DNA of 16,430 nt, taken from NCBI GenBank assembly GCA_015494815.1, contig WGAK01000148.1, positions 1 through 16,430 of the forward strand, written 5' to 3'. The DNA is from Anaerolineales bacterium. Lineage in GTDB: Bacteria > Chloroflexota > Anaerolineae > Anaerolineales > DRMV01. The notes beneath the pieces were generated by a model, which was not told the DNA's origin, made no database searches, and saw nothing but the letters and a program-made list of their open reading frames with translations. Both the position numbers and the translations under genes were made by a program. Numbering within the stretch: the first letter of the stretch is position 1; every line of letters starts with the position of its first letter. Shown one piece after another: positions 6,827 to 14,812 of the stretch.

Positions 6827-6854
6827 TTGTCAAACTGGGGCTTCCTGTTATAAT
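6827..6854 (+). promoter_or_regulatory. Promoter of the S1 gene
   Basis: TTGTCA (6827-6832) and a perfect TATAAT (6849-6854) are separated by 16 bases. The expected start is near 6861, giving an untranslated leader of about 70 bases before the ATG at 6930. The region is divergent from the xdhC-like gene. Confidence 0.8.
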
Positions 6855-6863
6855 ACCCTCATC

Positions 6864-6907
6864 CTGGGCGGCCCTGGTCGTCAAGGCGGGGTCCAAGCCC
6901 CAGATTT
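6864..6907 (+). promoter_or_regulatory. Hairpin in the S1 mRNA leader
   Basis: The leader can form GGGG/CCCC (6888-6891 with 6898-6901), followed by AGATTTT, a weak terminator-like fold. Alternatively CTGGG (6864-6868) can pair with CCCAG (6899-6903); the two folds exclude each other. S1 is autoregulated through its leader in E. coli, so control at this site is possible, but the stems are short and this is speculative. Confidence 0.25.
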
Positions 6908-6929
6908 TCGTATTCGGAGAGTATTAGCG

Positions 6930-8243
6930 ATGATGATGCACGCCCTTGAGCCCGCTTCCTTCGAGCCTGAACCCCAGGCGGAGGAAGAAGGGCAGCCGGA
7001 ACCTTCCATGGAAGAACTGCTGCAGTCCGCCACCTTTACCAGCGCGCCCATCACGCGCGGCCGAGTATACCGCGGTGTCATCACCACCGTGGGCGACCAA
7101 GGCGTCTGGGTCAACCTGGGCTCCAAAGTAGACGGCCTGATTCCCGCGGAGGAACTGGAAGGCCTGTCCGAAGAAGAGCGCGCCAAGTTGACCGAGGGGG
7201 CTGAGGTCTCGGTCTTCGTGGAGCGCATGGACGCCAACGGTACGCCGCAACTGTCGTATCGGCAGGCGCTGGAACAAGAAGATTGGGACAAAGCCCGCGA
7301 ATTCATGGAAAAAGGCGAGATTTATCGCGCCACCATCGAATCGTACAACAAAGGCGGCGTGGTGGTGCGCTTTGGCCGCCTGCGGGGCTTCGTGCCCGTG
7401 TCGCACATCCTGCGGGCCCATCGGGTCATGTGGGGCAGCGTGACGCCCTCCCCCGCGTGGAAGAACGCGGTGGGCGACGAGATTGTGACCAAAATCGTCG
7501 AGGTGGAACCCAACCGCCGCCGCCTCATCCTGTCCGAACGGGCCGCAGCCCGCGAAGCCCGGGAGATTCTGAAGACCAAACTCCTCGAGCGGGTGCAGGT
7601 GGGCGATGTCATCGAAGGCCGGGTCACGCGGCTGACCAACTTCGGCGCGTTCGTGGACCTGGGCGGGGCCGACGGCCTGGTCCACCTCTCGGAGATTTCG
7701 TGGGAGCACATCCGCCACCCCTCGGATGTGCTGGAAGAGGGCCAGAAGGTCACCGTCAAGGTCATCGAGGTCAACCCCGAACGCCGCCGCATCGGCCTGT
7801 CCATTCGCCAACTGCAAGAGGACCCCTGGAAGGTCAAGGCCCAGCAGTTGCGGGTGGGCCAGTTGGTCCGGGGCACCATCACCCGGCTGGAGAAATACGG
7901 CGCGTTCGCCCGCCTGGAGAACGGCCTGGAAGGGCTCATCCACATCTCCGAAATCAGCCATCGCCGCATCGAGCACCCGCGTGAGGTGCTGCAAGAGGGC
8001 CAGGAAATCACCCTGCGCATCATCCGCATCGAGCCCGACCGCCGACGCATCGGCCTGAGCGTCAAGAAGGTGGACTCGCTGGCCTACGCGGACCTGGACC
8101 TGCAAATGGCCCTGGAAGAAGCCGAGGCCGAGTTGGAAGCCGCGCGGGCCGAGGCCGCGGCCGAAGAGGCCCCGGCCGCCGAAACGCCGGTTCCCGCGGA
8201 GACGCCGGCCGAACCGGCCGAAGGCGAAGCGCCCGAAGCCTGA
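6930..8243 (+). CDS. rpsA: Ribosomal protein S1 homologue with four S1 domains
   Basis: S1-type proteins bind mRNA and help load it on the 30S subunit. The 437-residue protein has four OB-fold S1 repeats at about 42-110, 128-203, 222-293 and 307-379. Repeats three and four are the most canonical (VGDVIEGRVTRLTNFGAFVD and VGQLVRGTITRLEKYGAFAR, each ending in RRRIGLS). Residues 385-437 form an acidic Ala/Glu/Pro-rich tail. An acidic segment also precedes the first repeat. Three ATG codons in a row begin at 6930; the GGAGAG site at 6916-6921 fits the first. E. coli S1 has six repeats and Firmicutes forms about four. It is a single-gene unit with its own promoter and terminator. Function as a true ribosome-bound S1 is likely but inferred. 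Confidence 0.9.
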   Translation: MMMHALEPASFEPEPQAEEEGQPEPSMEELLQSATFTSAPITRGRVYRGVITTVGDQGVWVNLGSKVDGLIPAEELEGLSEEERAKLTEGAEVSVFVERMDANGTPQLSYRQALEQEDWDKAREFMEKGEIYRATIESYNKGGVVVRFGRLRGFVPVSHILRAHRVMWGSVTPSPAWKNAVGDEIVTKIVEVEPNRRRLILSERAAAREAREILKTKLLERVQVGDVIEGRVTRLTNFGAFVDLGGADGLVHLSEISWEHIRHPSDVLEEGQKVTVKVIEVNPERRRIGLSIRQLQEDPWKVKAQQLRVGQLVRGTITRLEKYGAFARLENGLEGLIHISEISHRRIEHPREVLQEGQEITLRIIRIEPDRRRIGLSVKKVDSLAYADLDLQMALEEAEAELEAARAEAAAEEAPAAETPVPAETPAEPAEGEAPEA

Positions 8244-8264
8244 ACCTCCTTCCCCGACCACCCA

Positions 8265-8297
8265 GGCCCCCCGCGCTCCGTGGGGGGCTTTGTGTTT
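8265..8297 (+). terminator. Intrinsic terminator after the S1 gene
   Basis: GCCCCCC (8266-8272) pairs with GGGGGGC (8282-8288), and the stem is followed by TTTGTGTTT. It lies 22 bases after the stop codon, so transcription of the S1 gene probably ends here and fabH needs its own promoter. Confidence 0.8.
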
Positions 8298-8306
8298 GTG
8301 CCGCAT

Positions 8307-8325
8307 CCCCGGCCCAGGGCCGGGG
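8307..8325. repeat. GC-rich palindrome upstream of fabH
   Basis: CCCCGGCCC-A-GGGCCGGGG is a perfect 9-bp inverted repeat around a single base, about 55 bases before the fabH start and just after the S1 terminator. It could be a second terminator stem (only TTATA follows, so a poor one) or an operator. No clear -35/-10 pair for fabH is visible around it. Confidence 0.4.
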
Positions 8326-8378
8326 TTATACCAAATGCTGGGGCTTCAACCCCGCACCCCGGCGACGGAGCGATGCTC

Positions 8379-9479
8379 ATGACCCGTTACGCGCACATCA
8401 TCGGTTGGGGGCACGCGGTGCCCGACCAGGTCCTCACCAACGACGACCTGGCCCAACGGGTGGATACCAGCGACGAGTGGATTCGCACCCGCACAGGCAT
8501 TCGCGAGCGGCGCATCGCCGCGCCCGACGAATACACCTCGACCCTGGCCACGCGCGCGGCCAGCGAAGCCCTGCGCATGGCCGGGGTGCACCCGCGCGAG
8601 GTGGACCTCATCGTGGTCGCCACCAACACGGGGGACTACATCTTTCCGGCCACGGCCGCGCTGGTGCAAGACGCGCTGGGGGCCAGCCGGGCCGGCGGCT
8701 TCGACATCCAGGCCGCGTGCACGGGCTTCGTATACGCGCTCACCATCGCCTCTGACATGATTAAGGCCGGTAGCATCCACACCGCGCTGGTCATCGGCGC
8801 GGAAACCCTCTCGCGCATCGTAGACTGGGAAGACCGCAACACCTGCGTGCTCTTCGGCGATGCCGCGGGCGCGTTCGTGTTGCAGGCCGCGGACGAACCC
8901 GGTGGGGTGCTGCACTCGGTGCTGCGGGCCGATGGCTCGGGCGCAGACCTGCTCAAACTGCCCACCTGCGGCACCCGCAATCCCGTATCGCACGAGGCCC
9001 TGGAACGGCGCATGCAATACATGCACATGAACGGCCGCGAGGTCTTCCGTTTCGCCACCCGGGTGATGAACAGCGCCACCCGCGAGGTGGTGGAAAAAGC
9101 CGGCCTGACCCTGGACGACATCGCCTGGATTGCGCCTCACCAGGCCAACCGGCGCATCATCGAAGCCGCGGCCAAGGCCCTCAAGCGGCCTATGGACCAC
9201 TTTCTGCTCAACCTGGACCGCTACGGCAACACTTCCACCGCGTCCATCCCCCTGGCCATCTACGAGGCCGCGCAGGCGGGACGCATTCGGCCCGGGCAAT
9301 ATGGCGTGCTGGTGGCCTTTGGCGCGGGCCTCATCTGGGGCGCGGCGCTGGTGCAATGGACCGGCCCCCGCCCGACGCGCGCCGCGCGGCCGCGCCCGCG
9401 CTGGCACCGGGTGGCCAGCAAAGCGGGCTCATGGCTGCGCCGCGCCCGCCGCTATGTCGAGGGCCGTCTCACCCGCTAA
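8379..9479 (+). CDS. fabH: Beta-ketoacyl-ACP synthase III (FabH)
   Basis: FabH starts type II fatty-acid synthesis by condensing an acyl-CoA, usually acetyl-CoA, with malonyl-ACP. The thiolase-fold protein of 366 residues has the triad Cys114 (in QAACTGFVYAL), His254 (in IAPHQANRRI) and Asn284 (in RYGNTSTASIP). The His-Asn spacing of 30 equals that of E. coli FabH. The ATG at 8379 is chosen over the in-frame ATG at 8373 because the GGAG at 8367-8370 is eight bases from the former and only two from the latter. The catalytic domain ends near residue 328; about 38 further residues, rich in Arg, are unusual for the family. No other fatty-acid genes are adjacent. A related KAS III-like enzyme with another substrate cannot be excluded. 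Confidence 0.92.
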   Translation: MTRYAHIIGWGHAVPDQVLTNDDLAQRVDTSDEWIRTRTGIRERRIAAPDEYTSTLATRAASEALRMAGVHPREVDLIVVATNTGDYIFPATAALVQDALGASRAGGFDIQAACTGFVYALTIASDMIKAGSIHTALVIGAETLSRIVDWEDRNTCVLFGDAAGAFVLQAADEPGGVLHSVLRADGSGADLLKLPTCGTRNPVSHEALERRMQYMHMNGREVFRFATRVMNSATREVVEKAGLTLDDIAWIAPHQANRRIIEAAAKALKRPMDHFLLNLDRYGNTSTASIPLAIYEAAQAGRIRPGQYGVLVAFGAGLIWGAALVQWTGPRPTRAARPRPRWHRVASKAGSWLRRARRYVEGRLTR

Positions 9480-9499
9480 GGCCGCCCGCGAAGATGGCG

Positions 9500-9505
9500 T
9501 ATAAT
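9500..9505 (+). promoter_or_regulatory. -10 element upstream of the FHA regulator gene
   Basis: A perfect TATAAT lies 21 bases after the fabH stop codon and 62 bases before the regulator ATG. No recognisable -35 box or extended -10 accompanies it, so the promoter may be weak or activator-dependent. Confidence 0.5.
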
Positions 9506-9567
9506 ACTTATGCCGCCCTTCGGCTCCGGCCCGCGCGGAGCCAATCCTCGAGGCGGCCAGGGCGTGC

Positions 9568-10248
9568 ATGAGCCAACCCCAAGCCGTGCTCATTGCCATC
9601 AACGGCCCGCTCAAGGCCCATCGCTGGACCGTGGACCGGCCCCTGCTCATCGGCCGCGACCCCGAACGCTGCGATGTGGTCATTCCCGCGCGGCAGGTGT
9701 CGCGCTGCCACGCGCGGCTCTCGCCCCAGGGCGACCGGGTGCTGCTGGAAGACCTGGGCAGCAAGAACGGCACTTTCGTCAACGGCGAGCCCATTGACAC
9801 GCACTGGCTGGAAGACGGCGACATCATCTCCATCGCGCTGGCGCAGCGCCTGGCCTTCTGGCGCTCAGAGGCCACCCTCACCCTGCCCCTGGACGAGGCG
9901 GGCCAGCCCCCGGCCGCGCGGCCCAATCTGCGCCTGACCCTGGACCCGCTCACCCGCCGGGTGTGGGTGCGGGGGCAAGAGATGGTCCCGCCGCTGTCCG
10001 CGTCGCAGTTTCGCCTGCTCGAGGTGCTCTACCACCGCCAGGGCCAGGTCGTGCCACGCGCGGACCTCATCGCCGCGGTCTGGGGCCCCCAGGCCTCGCC
10101 GGCCGTCTCCAACCAGGCCCTGGACGCGCTCATCCACCGCCTGCGCGAGCGCCTGGCCGAGGTGGACCCCGACTTCCAGTACCTGCACACCGTGCGGGGG
10201 CAAGGCCTGCGCCTGGAAAACGCGCCCTGGCCCGCGGACGCGTCCTGA
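9568..10248 (+). CDS. FHA-domain transcriptional regulator with OmpR-type winged helix
   Basis: This is a predicted DNA-binding regulator controlled by protein phosphorylation. The 226-residue protein has an N-terminal FHA domain (about 7-98) with the phosphothreonine-binding residues Gly29-Arg30 (LLIGRD), Ser45 and His48 (QVSRCHARL) and Asn67 (GSKNGTFVNG). A winged-helix domain of the OmpR/PhoB C-terminal type follows (about 120-217), with LSASQFRLLEVLYHRQGQVVPR, a recognition-helix region SNQALDALIHRLRERL and the wing HTVRGQGLRL. There is no receiver domain. The usual partner of an FHA domain would be a Ser/Thr kinase substrate; none is encoded in the window. The ribosome-binding site is weak. 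The gene ends in tandem stops TGA TAG. Target genes are unknown; the adjacent downstream cluster is a reasonable guess. Confidence 0.87.
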   Translation: MSQPQAVLIAINGPLKAHRWTVDRPLLIGRDPERCDVVIPARQVSRCHARLSPQGDRVLLEDLGSKNGTFVNGEPIDTHWLEDGDIISIALAQRLAFWRSEATLTLPLDEAGQPPAARPNLRLTLDPLTRRVWVRGQEMVPPLSASQFRLLEVLYHRQGQVVPRADLIAAVWGPQASPAVSNQALDALIHRLRERLAEVDPDFQYLHTVRGQGLRLENAPWPADAS

Positions 10249-10267
10249 TAGCATTATCACCGACTTT

Positions 10268-10296
10268 TTGACAGCCTGCGCGGTTCGTGCTATGGT
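10268..10296 (+). promoter_or_regulatory. Promoter of the metallo-hydrolase cluster
   Basis: A perfect TTGACA (10268-10273) is followed after exactly 17 bases by TATGGT (10291-10296). The predicted start near 10303 gives a leader of about 30 bases before the ATG at 10333. It separates the downstream genes from the FHA regulator gene. Confidence 0.75.
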
Positions 10297-10332
10297 ATAG
10301 GGGAACCGCTCTTGAGAGACGAGGCGAAGGCG

Positions 10333-11208
10333 ATGTTGCACGAACGCATCTCCGAAAATGTCCACATGTTCCAAAGCGAGGCCTATGTGCAGGTCAACGC
10401 CGGCGTTATCGTAGGCCCCGAATGGGTCGTGGTGGTCGACACCCTGGCCCTGCCCGACGAAACCCGGGCCATACGCGATTTCATCCGCTACGAACTGGAA
10501 CTGCCCGTGCGGTATGTCATCAACACCCACTACCACGCGGACCATTCGTGGGGCAACGCGTTTTTCCCCGAGGCCACGGTCATCGCGCATCGGCTCACCC
10601 GGCAATATCAGCAGGAAAAGGGCTTTGCGGCCCTGCAAGAAGCCGCGGCCCACAATGCGGCTTTCCGCAACCTGCGGCTGGTGTTGCCGCACATCACCGT
10701 CGAGGACGGCGGCCTGGTGCTCAAGATGGGCCCCCGCCTGACCGTGCGCCTGCTGCCGCTGCCGGGCCACAGCCCCGACGGTATGGGCGTGTATGTGGAC
10801 GAAGAAAAAGTGCTGTTCACCGGCGACGCGTTCACCAGTTTGCCCGTGCTCATGCCCGACGAAAGCGACTTCGACGCGCTGGTGGCCTCGCTCAAACGCA
10901 TTGCGCAGATTCCCGTCGAGGTGCTCATCCCCGGCCACGGCGACATCGTCTTTCGGGGCGAGGTGGTCTCCGAGGTCGAGGCCAACCTGCACTATCTGCG
11001 GGAAATCCGCCGGGCCGTGCGCCAGGCCGCGCGGCGCAAATATTCGGGCGATGTGCTCGACCGCTACTCGGTGGAAGACTGCGGCAAAGCCCGGGTGCTG
11101 CTGGACGGCATGGCCGAGCCCTTGCATCGCCGCAACCTCGATGTTCTCTTTCGGCTCTGGTATGGCCGCGACCCTTTACGCACCGAAGAAGAGGAAATGG
11201 CCTGGTGA
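10333..11208 (+). CDS. Metallo-beta-lactamase-fold hydrolase
   Basis: A predicted dinuclear-metal hydrolase of 291 residues with the complete MBL ligand set: HYHADH (66-71), His146 (in PLPGHSPDG), Asp165 (in LFTGDAF) and His202 (in IPGHGD). After about residue 210 there is an additional, mainly helical, charged segment to the C terminus that is not part of the minimal MBL fold. The ATG at 10333 has a GAGG site eight bases upstream; a TTG seven codons earlier lacks one. No signal peptide is visible, so it should be cytoplasmic. MBL-fold enzymes act on thioesters, lactones, phosphodiesters and other bonds, and the substrate cannot be deduced here. It is followed after 22 bases by the SpoIIAA/STAS-like gene, apparently in one transcript. 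Confidence 0.88.
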   Translation: MLHERISENVHMFQSEAYVQVNAGVIVGPEWVVVVDTLALPDETRAIRDFIRYELELPVRYVINTHYHADHSWGNAFFPEATVIAHRLTRQYQQEKGFAALQEAAAHNAAFRNLRLVLPHITVEDGGLVLKMGPRLTVRLLPLPGHSPDGMGVYVDEEKVLFTGDAFTSLPVLMPDESDFDALVASLKRIAQIPVEVLIPGHGDIVFRGEVVSEVEANLHYLREIRRAVRQAARRKYSGDVLDRYSVEDCGKARVLLDGMAEPLHRRNLDVLFRLWYGRDPLRTEEEEMAW

Positions 11209-11230
11209 CCCCTCTGCAGGAGGCACATCC

Positions 11231-11656
11231 ATGACCGTGGCGCAACGCAAACCCGTCTATTGGAAGCCCGACCCCAAGGCCGGGTACAAGGTCGAACGCC
11301 GCGCGGACGGCGGGCTGAATGTCACTTTTTGGAAAGCCGACCCTTACACGCTGCAGCACTGGCGCGATTTTGCCGAGACCCACGAGTTGTACTCCGACCG
11401 GCTGAACCGCAACCTGTATGACCTGCGCGCGCTGCAAACCCTGCCGCCCGAGGCCATCCAATACGCGGTGGAGGTCAACACCGACCCCGCGGCCCGACGG
11501 GTGCGGGTGGCCGTGCTGGTGAGCAGCCCCGCGGTCCAGCAGGCCGTCGAACAGGTCGTGGCCCTCACCCCGGGCGGCGGCGCGGAGATTGCCGTGTTCA
11601 CCGACCCGGCCGAGGCCGAAGCCTGGCTGGCCCGCCCGCTGGAGGAGTTGGCCTGA
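11231..11656 (+). CDS. Small protein, possibly SpoIIAA/STAS-like fold
   Basis: A 141-residue soluble protein preceded by a very good AGGAGG site seven bases before the ATG. I do not recognise it with certainty. The order of segments resembles SpoIIAA/STAS-like small domains: a strand NVTFWK, then RNLYDLRAL (compare the 'R-L-x-D-L' strand of such domains), then a hydrophobic strand RVRVAVLVSS, a helix, then EIAVFTDPAEAEAWLARPL, which matches the 'vFtd-eeAl-WL' ending common in that group. It has no membrane segment and no obvious catalytic residues. It follows the MBL hydrolase by 22 bases and precedes the membrane protein gene by four, so co-expression is likely. The fold assignment is inference. 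Confidence 0.75.
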   Translation: MTVAQRKPVYWKPDPKAGYKVERRADGGLNVTFWKADPYTLQHWRDFAETHELYSDRLNRNLYDLRALQTLPPEAIQYAVEVNTDPAARRVRVAVLVSSPAVQQAVEQVVALTPGGGAEIAVFTDPAEAEAWLARPLEELA

Positions 11657-11660
11657 GGCC

Positions 11661-12566
11661 ATGCGCGCGTCGCGTGCGTTTGCCCGTCCGCCGCGGCATC
11701 CCTGGCCCACCCGGGGCTGGCTGGGGCTGCTGCTGGTGGCCGTGTTCTGGCCGCTCAACTGGGCCCTGCCGGGCCTGCGCACCCATTGGGCCTTCTTCCC
11801 CCTGTGGTTGGGCTACGCGCTCACCGTGGACGCCATCGCCTACACACGGCGGGGCACCTCGCTCTACGCCCGCAGCCGCGCGGGGTATGCCGCGCTGTTC
11901 GTGGTCTCCGCGCCCGTGTGGTGGCTGTTCGAGGCCCTCAACGCCCGCCTGGGCAATTGGGAGTATGTGGGCGCAGACGCGTTTTCGCCCGCGGCTTACG
12001 CCTTTTGGGCTACGCTGAGTTTCTCCACGGTCATGCCCGCGGTCTTCGGCACCGCGGAGATGCTCGCCGGCCTCACCCGAGGCTTCCCCCGCTGGCGGCG
12101 CGGCCCGCGGGTGCGCCTGGGCCCGCGCGGGCTGGGGTGGATGTTCGTCGCGGGCGGGCTCATGCTGGCCGCGCTGTGGCGCTGGCCCCGGTGGTGCTTC
12201 CCGCTGCTGTGGGTGAGTCTGTACTTCCTGGTCGAGCCCTGGAACGCGTGGCGCGGCCACCGCACGCTGTTGGACTGGCTGCGGGAGGGCGATTGGCGAC
12301 CCATCGTCGCGCTGTGGAGCGGCGTGCTGGTCACCGCGTTCTTCTGGGAAATGTGGAATGTGCGCAGTTACCCCAAATGGGTGTATCATGTGCCGTACCT
12401 GAACGGGATGCACATCTTCGAGATGCCCCTGGCCGGGTACGGCGGCTACTTGCCCTTTGCCCTGGAGTTGTTCGCCCTCTATCACGCCGTGGCCGGGCTG
12501 GCAGGCCGCGGCCGAACGGCCTTCGTGGCGCGGGCGCTGGTGCCGCCCGACGAACCCCTGCCCTGA
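11661..12566 (+). CDS. Polytopic membrane protein of unknown family
   Basis: A 301-residue integral membrane protein with about eight hydrophobic segments (roughly 17-36, 42-61, 73-93, 113-136, 158-174, 178-194, 214-232 and 262-281), rich in Trp and aromatic residues. A motif with Glu and Asn recurs three times at helix ends: WLFEALN (88-94), FLVEPWN (189-195) and FFWEMWN (227-233). The first and third are also followed by W-x-Y (WEY at 100-102, WVY at 240-242). Glu254 in HIFEMPLAGYGGYLPF and Glu269 add further acidic residues in hydrophobic surroundings. The ATG at 11661 begins four bases after the previous stop, giving tight coupling. The function is unknown. Membrane enzymes of lipid or carotenoid metabolism can look like this, but I cannot assign one. 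Confidence 0.82.
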   Translation: MRASRAFARPPRHPWPTRGWLGLLLVAVFWPLNWALPGLRTHWAFFPLWLGYALTVDAIAYTRRGTSLYARSRAGYAALFVVSAPVWWLFEALNARLGNWEYVGADAFSPAAYAFWATLSFSTVMPAVFGTAEMLAGLTRGFPRWRRGPRVRLGPRGLGWMFVAGGLMLAALWRWPRWCFPLLWVSLYFLVEPWNAWRGHRTLLDWLREGDWRPIVALWSGVLVTAFFWEMWNVRSYPKWVYHVPYLNGMHIFEMPLAGYGGYLPFALELFALYHAVAGLAGRGRTAFVARALVPPDEPLP

Positions 12567-12585
12567 CCCCCTCCGAGGAAGCCCC

Positions 12586-13326
12586 ATGACCACCGCCGAC
12601 ACCGCCGACAAATTCGCCGCGCTGGGCGCGCCGTCGTTCGTCTGGCGCGCGGGGCAGGCCCGCCGCCTGCGCATGATTTTGGACGCGCTGGGCCCGCGGG
12701 TGCACGGCCACGGCCTGGAGAACGGCTGCGGCGTGGGCATGTACCTGGCCCATCTGCGGGCCCACAGCCGCGGGGTCGTGGTGGGCCTGGAATACGACTT
12801 CGCCTGGGCCCGCCGGGCCGCGGCACACGGGCCCGTGGTCAACGCCGCGGGCGAGGCTTTGCCCTTCCCCGCGCGGGCCTTCGACTTCGTCCTCAGCCAC
12901 GAGGTGCTGGAGCATGTGCACGACGACCGGGCCGCGGTGCGCGAGATGGTGCGGGTGCTCAAGCCCGGCGGGCGGCTGGTGCTCTTCGTGCCCAATCGCG
13001 GCTATCCCTTCGAGACCCACGGCATCTACTGGCGGGGACGCTACCACTTCGGCAACATCCCGCTGGTGAACTACCTGCCCCGGCGCTGGCGTGACCGCCT
13101 GGCCCCCCATGTGCGGGTGTACTCCCGCGGCGACCTGACGCGACTGTTTGCGGGCCTGCCCGTGCGGTTCGTGCGCCGTACCGTCATCTTCGGCGCCTAC
13201 GACAACATCATCGCCCGCTGGCCCCGGCCGGGCCGGGCCCTGCGCGCGCTGCTGCACGCGCTGGAACGCACGCCCTTGCGGGTGCTGGGGCTATCGCACT
13301 TCTGGGTGGTGGAGAAAACGGCTTGA
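12586..13326 (+). CDS. Class I SAM-dependent methyltransferase
   Basis: A 246-residue methyltransferase of the Methyltransf_11 type. Motif I is GLENGCGVG (43-51), the acidic end of the second strand is in VVGLEYD (66-71), and the later motifs are LSHEVLEHVHDD (103-114) and VLKPGGRLVLFVPN (124-137). A stretch PFETHGIYWRGRYHFGNIPL with NYLP follows and probably forms part of the substrate pocket. The ATG at 12586 has a GAGGAA site, and the gene starts 19 bases after the membrane protein gene. The substrate is unknown; position next to a membrane protein would fit a lipid, quinone or glycan, which is inference. Its stop codon lies inside the -35 box of the ffh promoter. Confidence 0.87.
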   Translation: MTTADTADKFAALGAPSFVWRAGQARRLRMILDALGPRVHGHGLENGCGVGMYLAHLRAHSRGVVVGLEYDFAWARRAAAHGPVVNAAGEALPFPARAFDFVLSHEVLEHVHDDRAAVREMVRVLKPGGRLVLFVPNRGYPFETHGIYWRGRYHFGNIPLVNYLPRRWRDRLAPHVRVYSRGDLTRLFAGLPVRFVRRTVIFGAYDNIIARWPRPGRALRALLHALERTPLRVLGLSHFWVVEKTA

Positions 13327-13351
13327 CCGGGCCGGGCGCAGCCGCTACAAT
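13323..13351 (+). promoter_or_regulatory. Promoter of ffh-moeA
   Basis: TTGACC (13323-13328) and TACAAT (13346-13351) stand 17 bases apart, each one mismatch from consensus. The -35 box contains the TGA stop of the methyltransferase gene. The predicted start near 13358 gives a leader of about 57 bases before the ffh ATG. Confidence 0.8.
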
Positions 13352-13414
13352 GAAGCCCCTTCAGGCCGCGCGGCTCGAACGGGCGCGGCCGCATCTTCGT
13401 CCCCCGGAGGACGC

Positions 13415-14800
<1,386 letters not shown>

Positions 14801-14812
14801 AGGAGGTGCACC

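Noticed and set aside
6828..6833. Perfect TTGACA on the minus strand, considered as the -35 of the xdhC-like gene
   Set aside because: No -10-like hexamer lies 16-18 bases downstream on that strand. It is the reverse reading of the S1 -35 box.
9510..9797. 95-codon open frame starting five bases after the TATAAT at 9500-9505, considered as a leaderless gene
   Set aside because: It is out of frame with the FHA gene and overlaps it, is Pro/Arg/Ala-rich, and has no recognisable domain.
9865..11127. 420-codon open frame on the minus strand opposite the FHA regulator and MBL genes
   Set aside because: It crosses two real genes and the promoter between them and has antisense-type composition.
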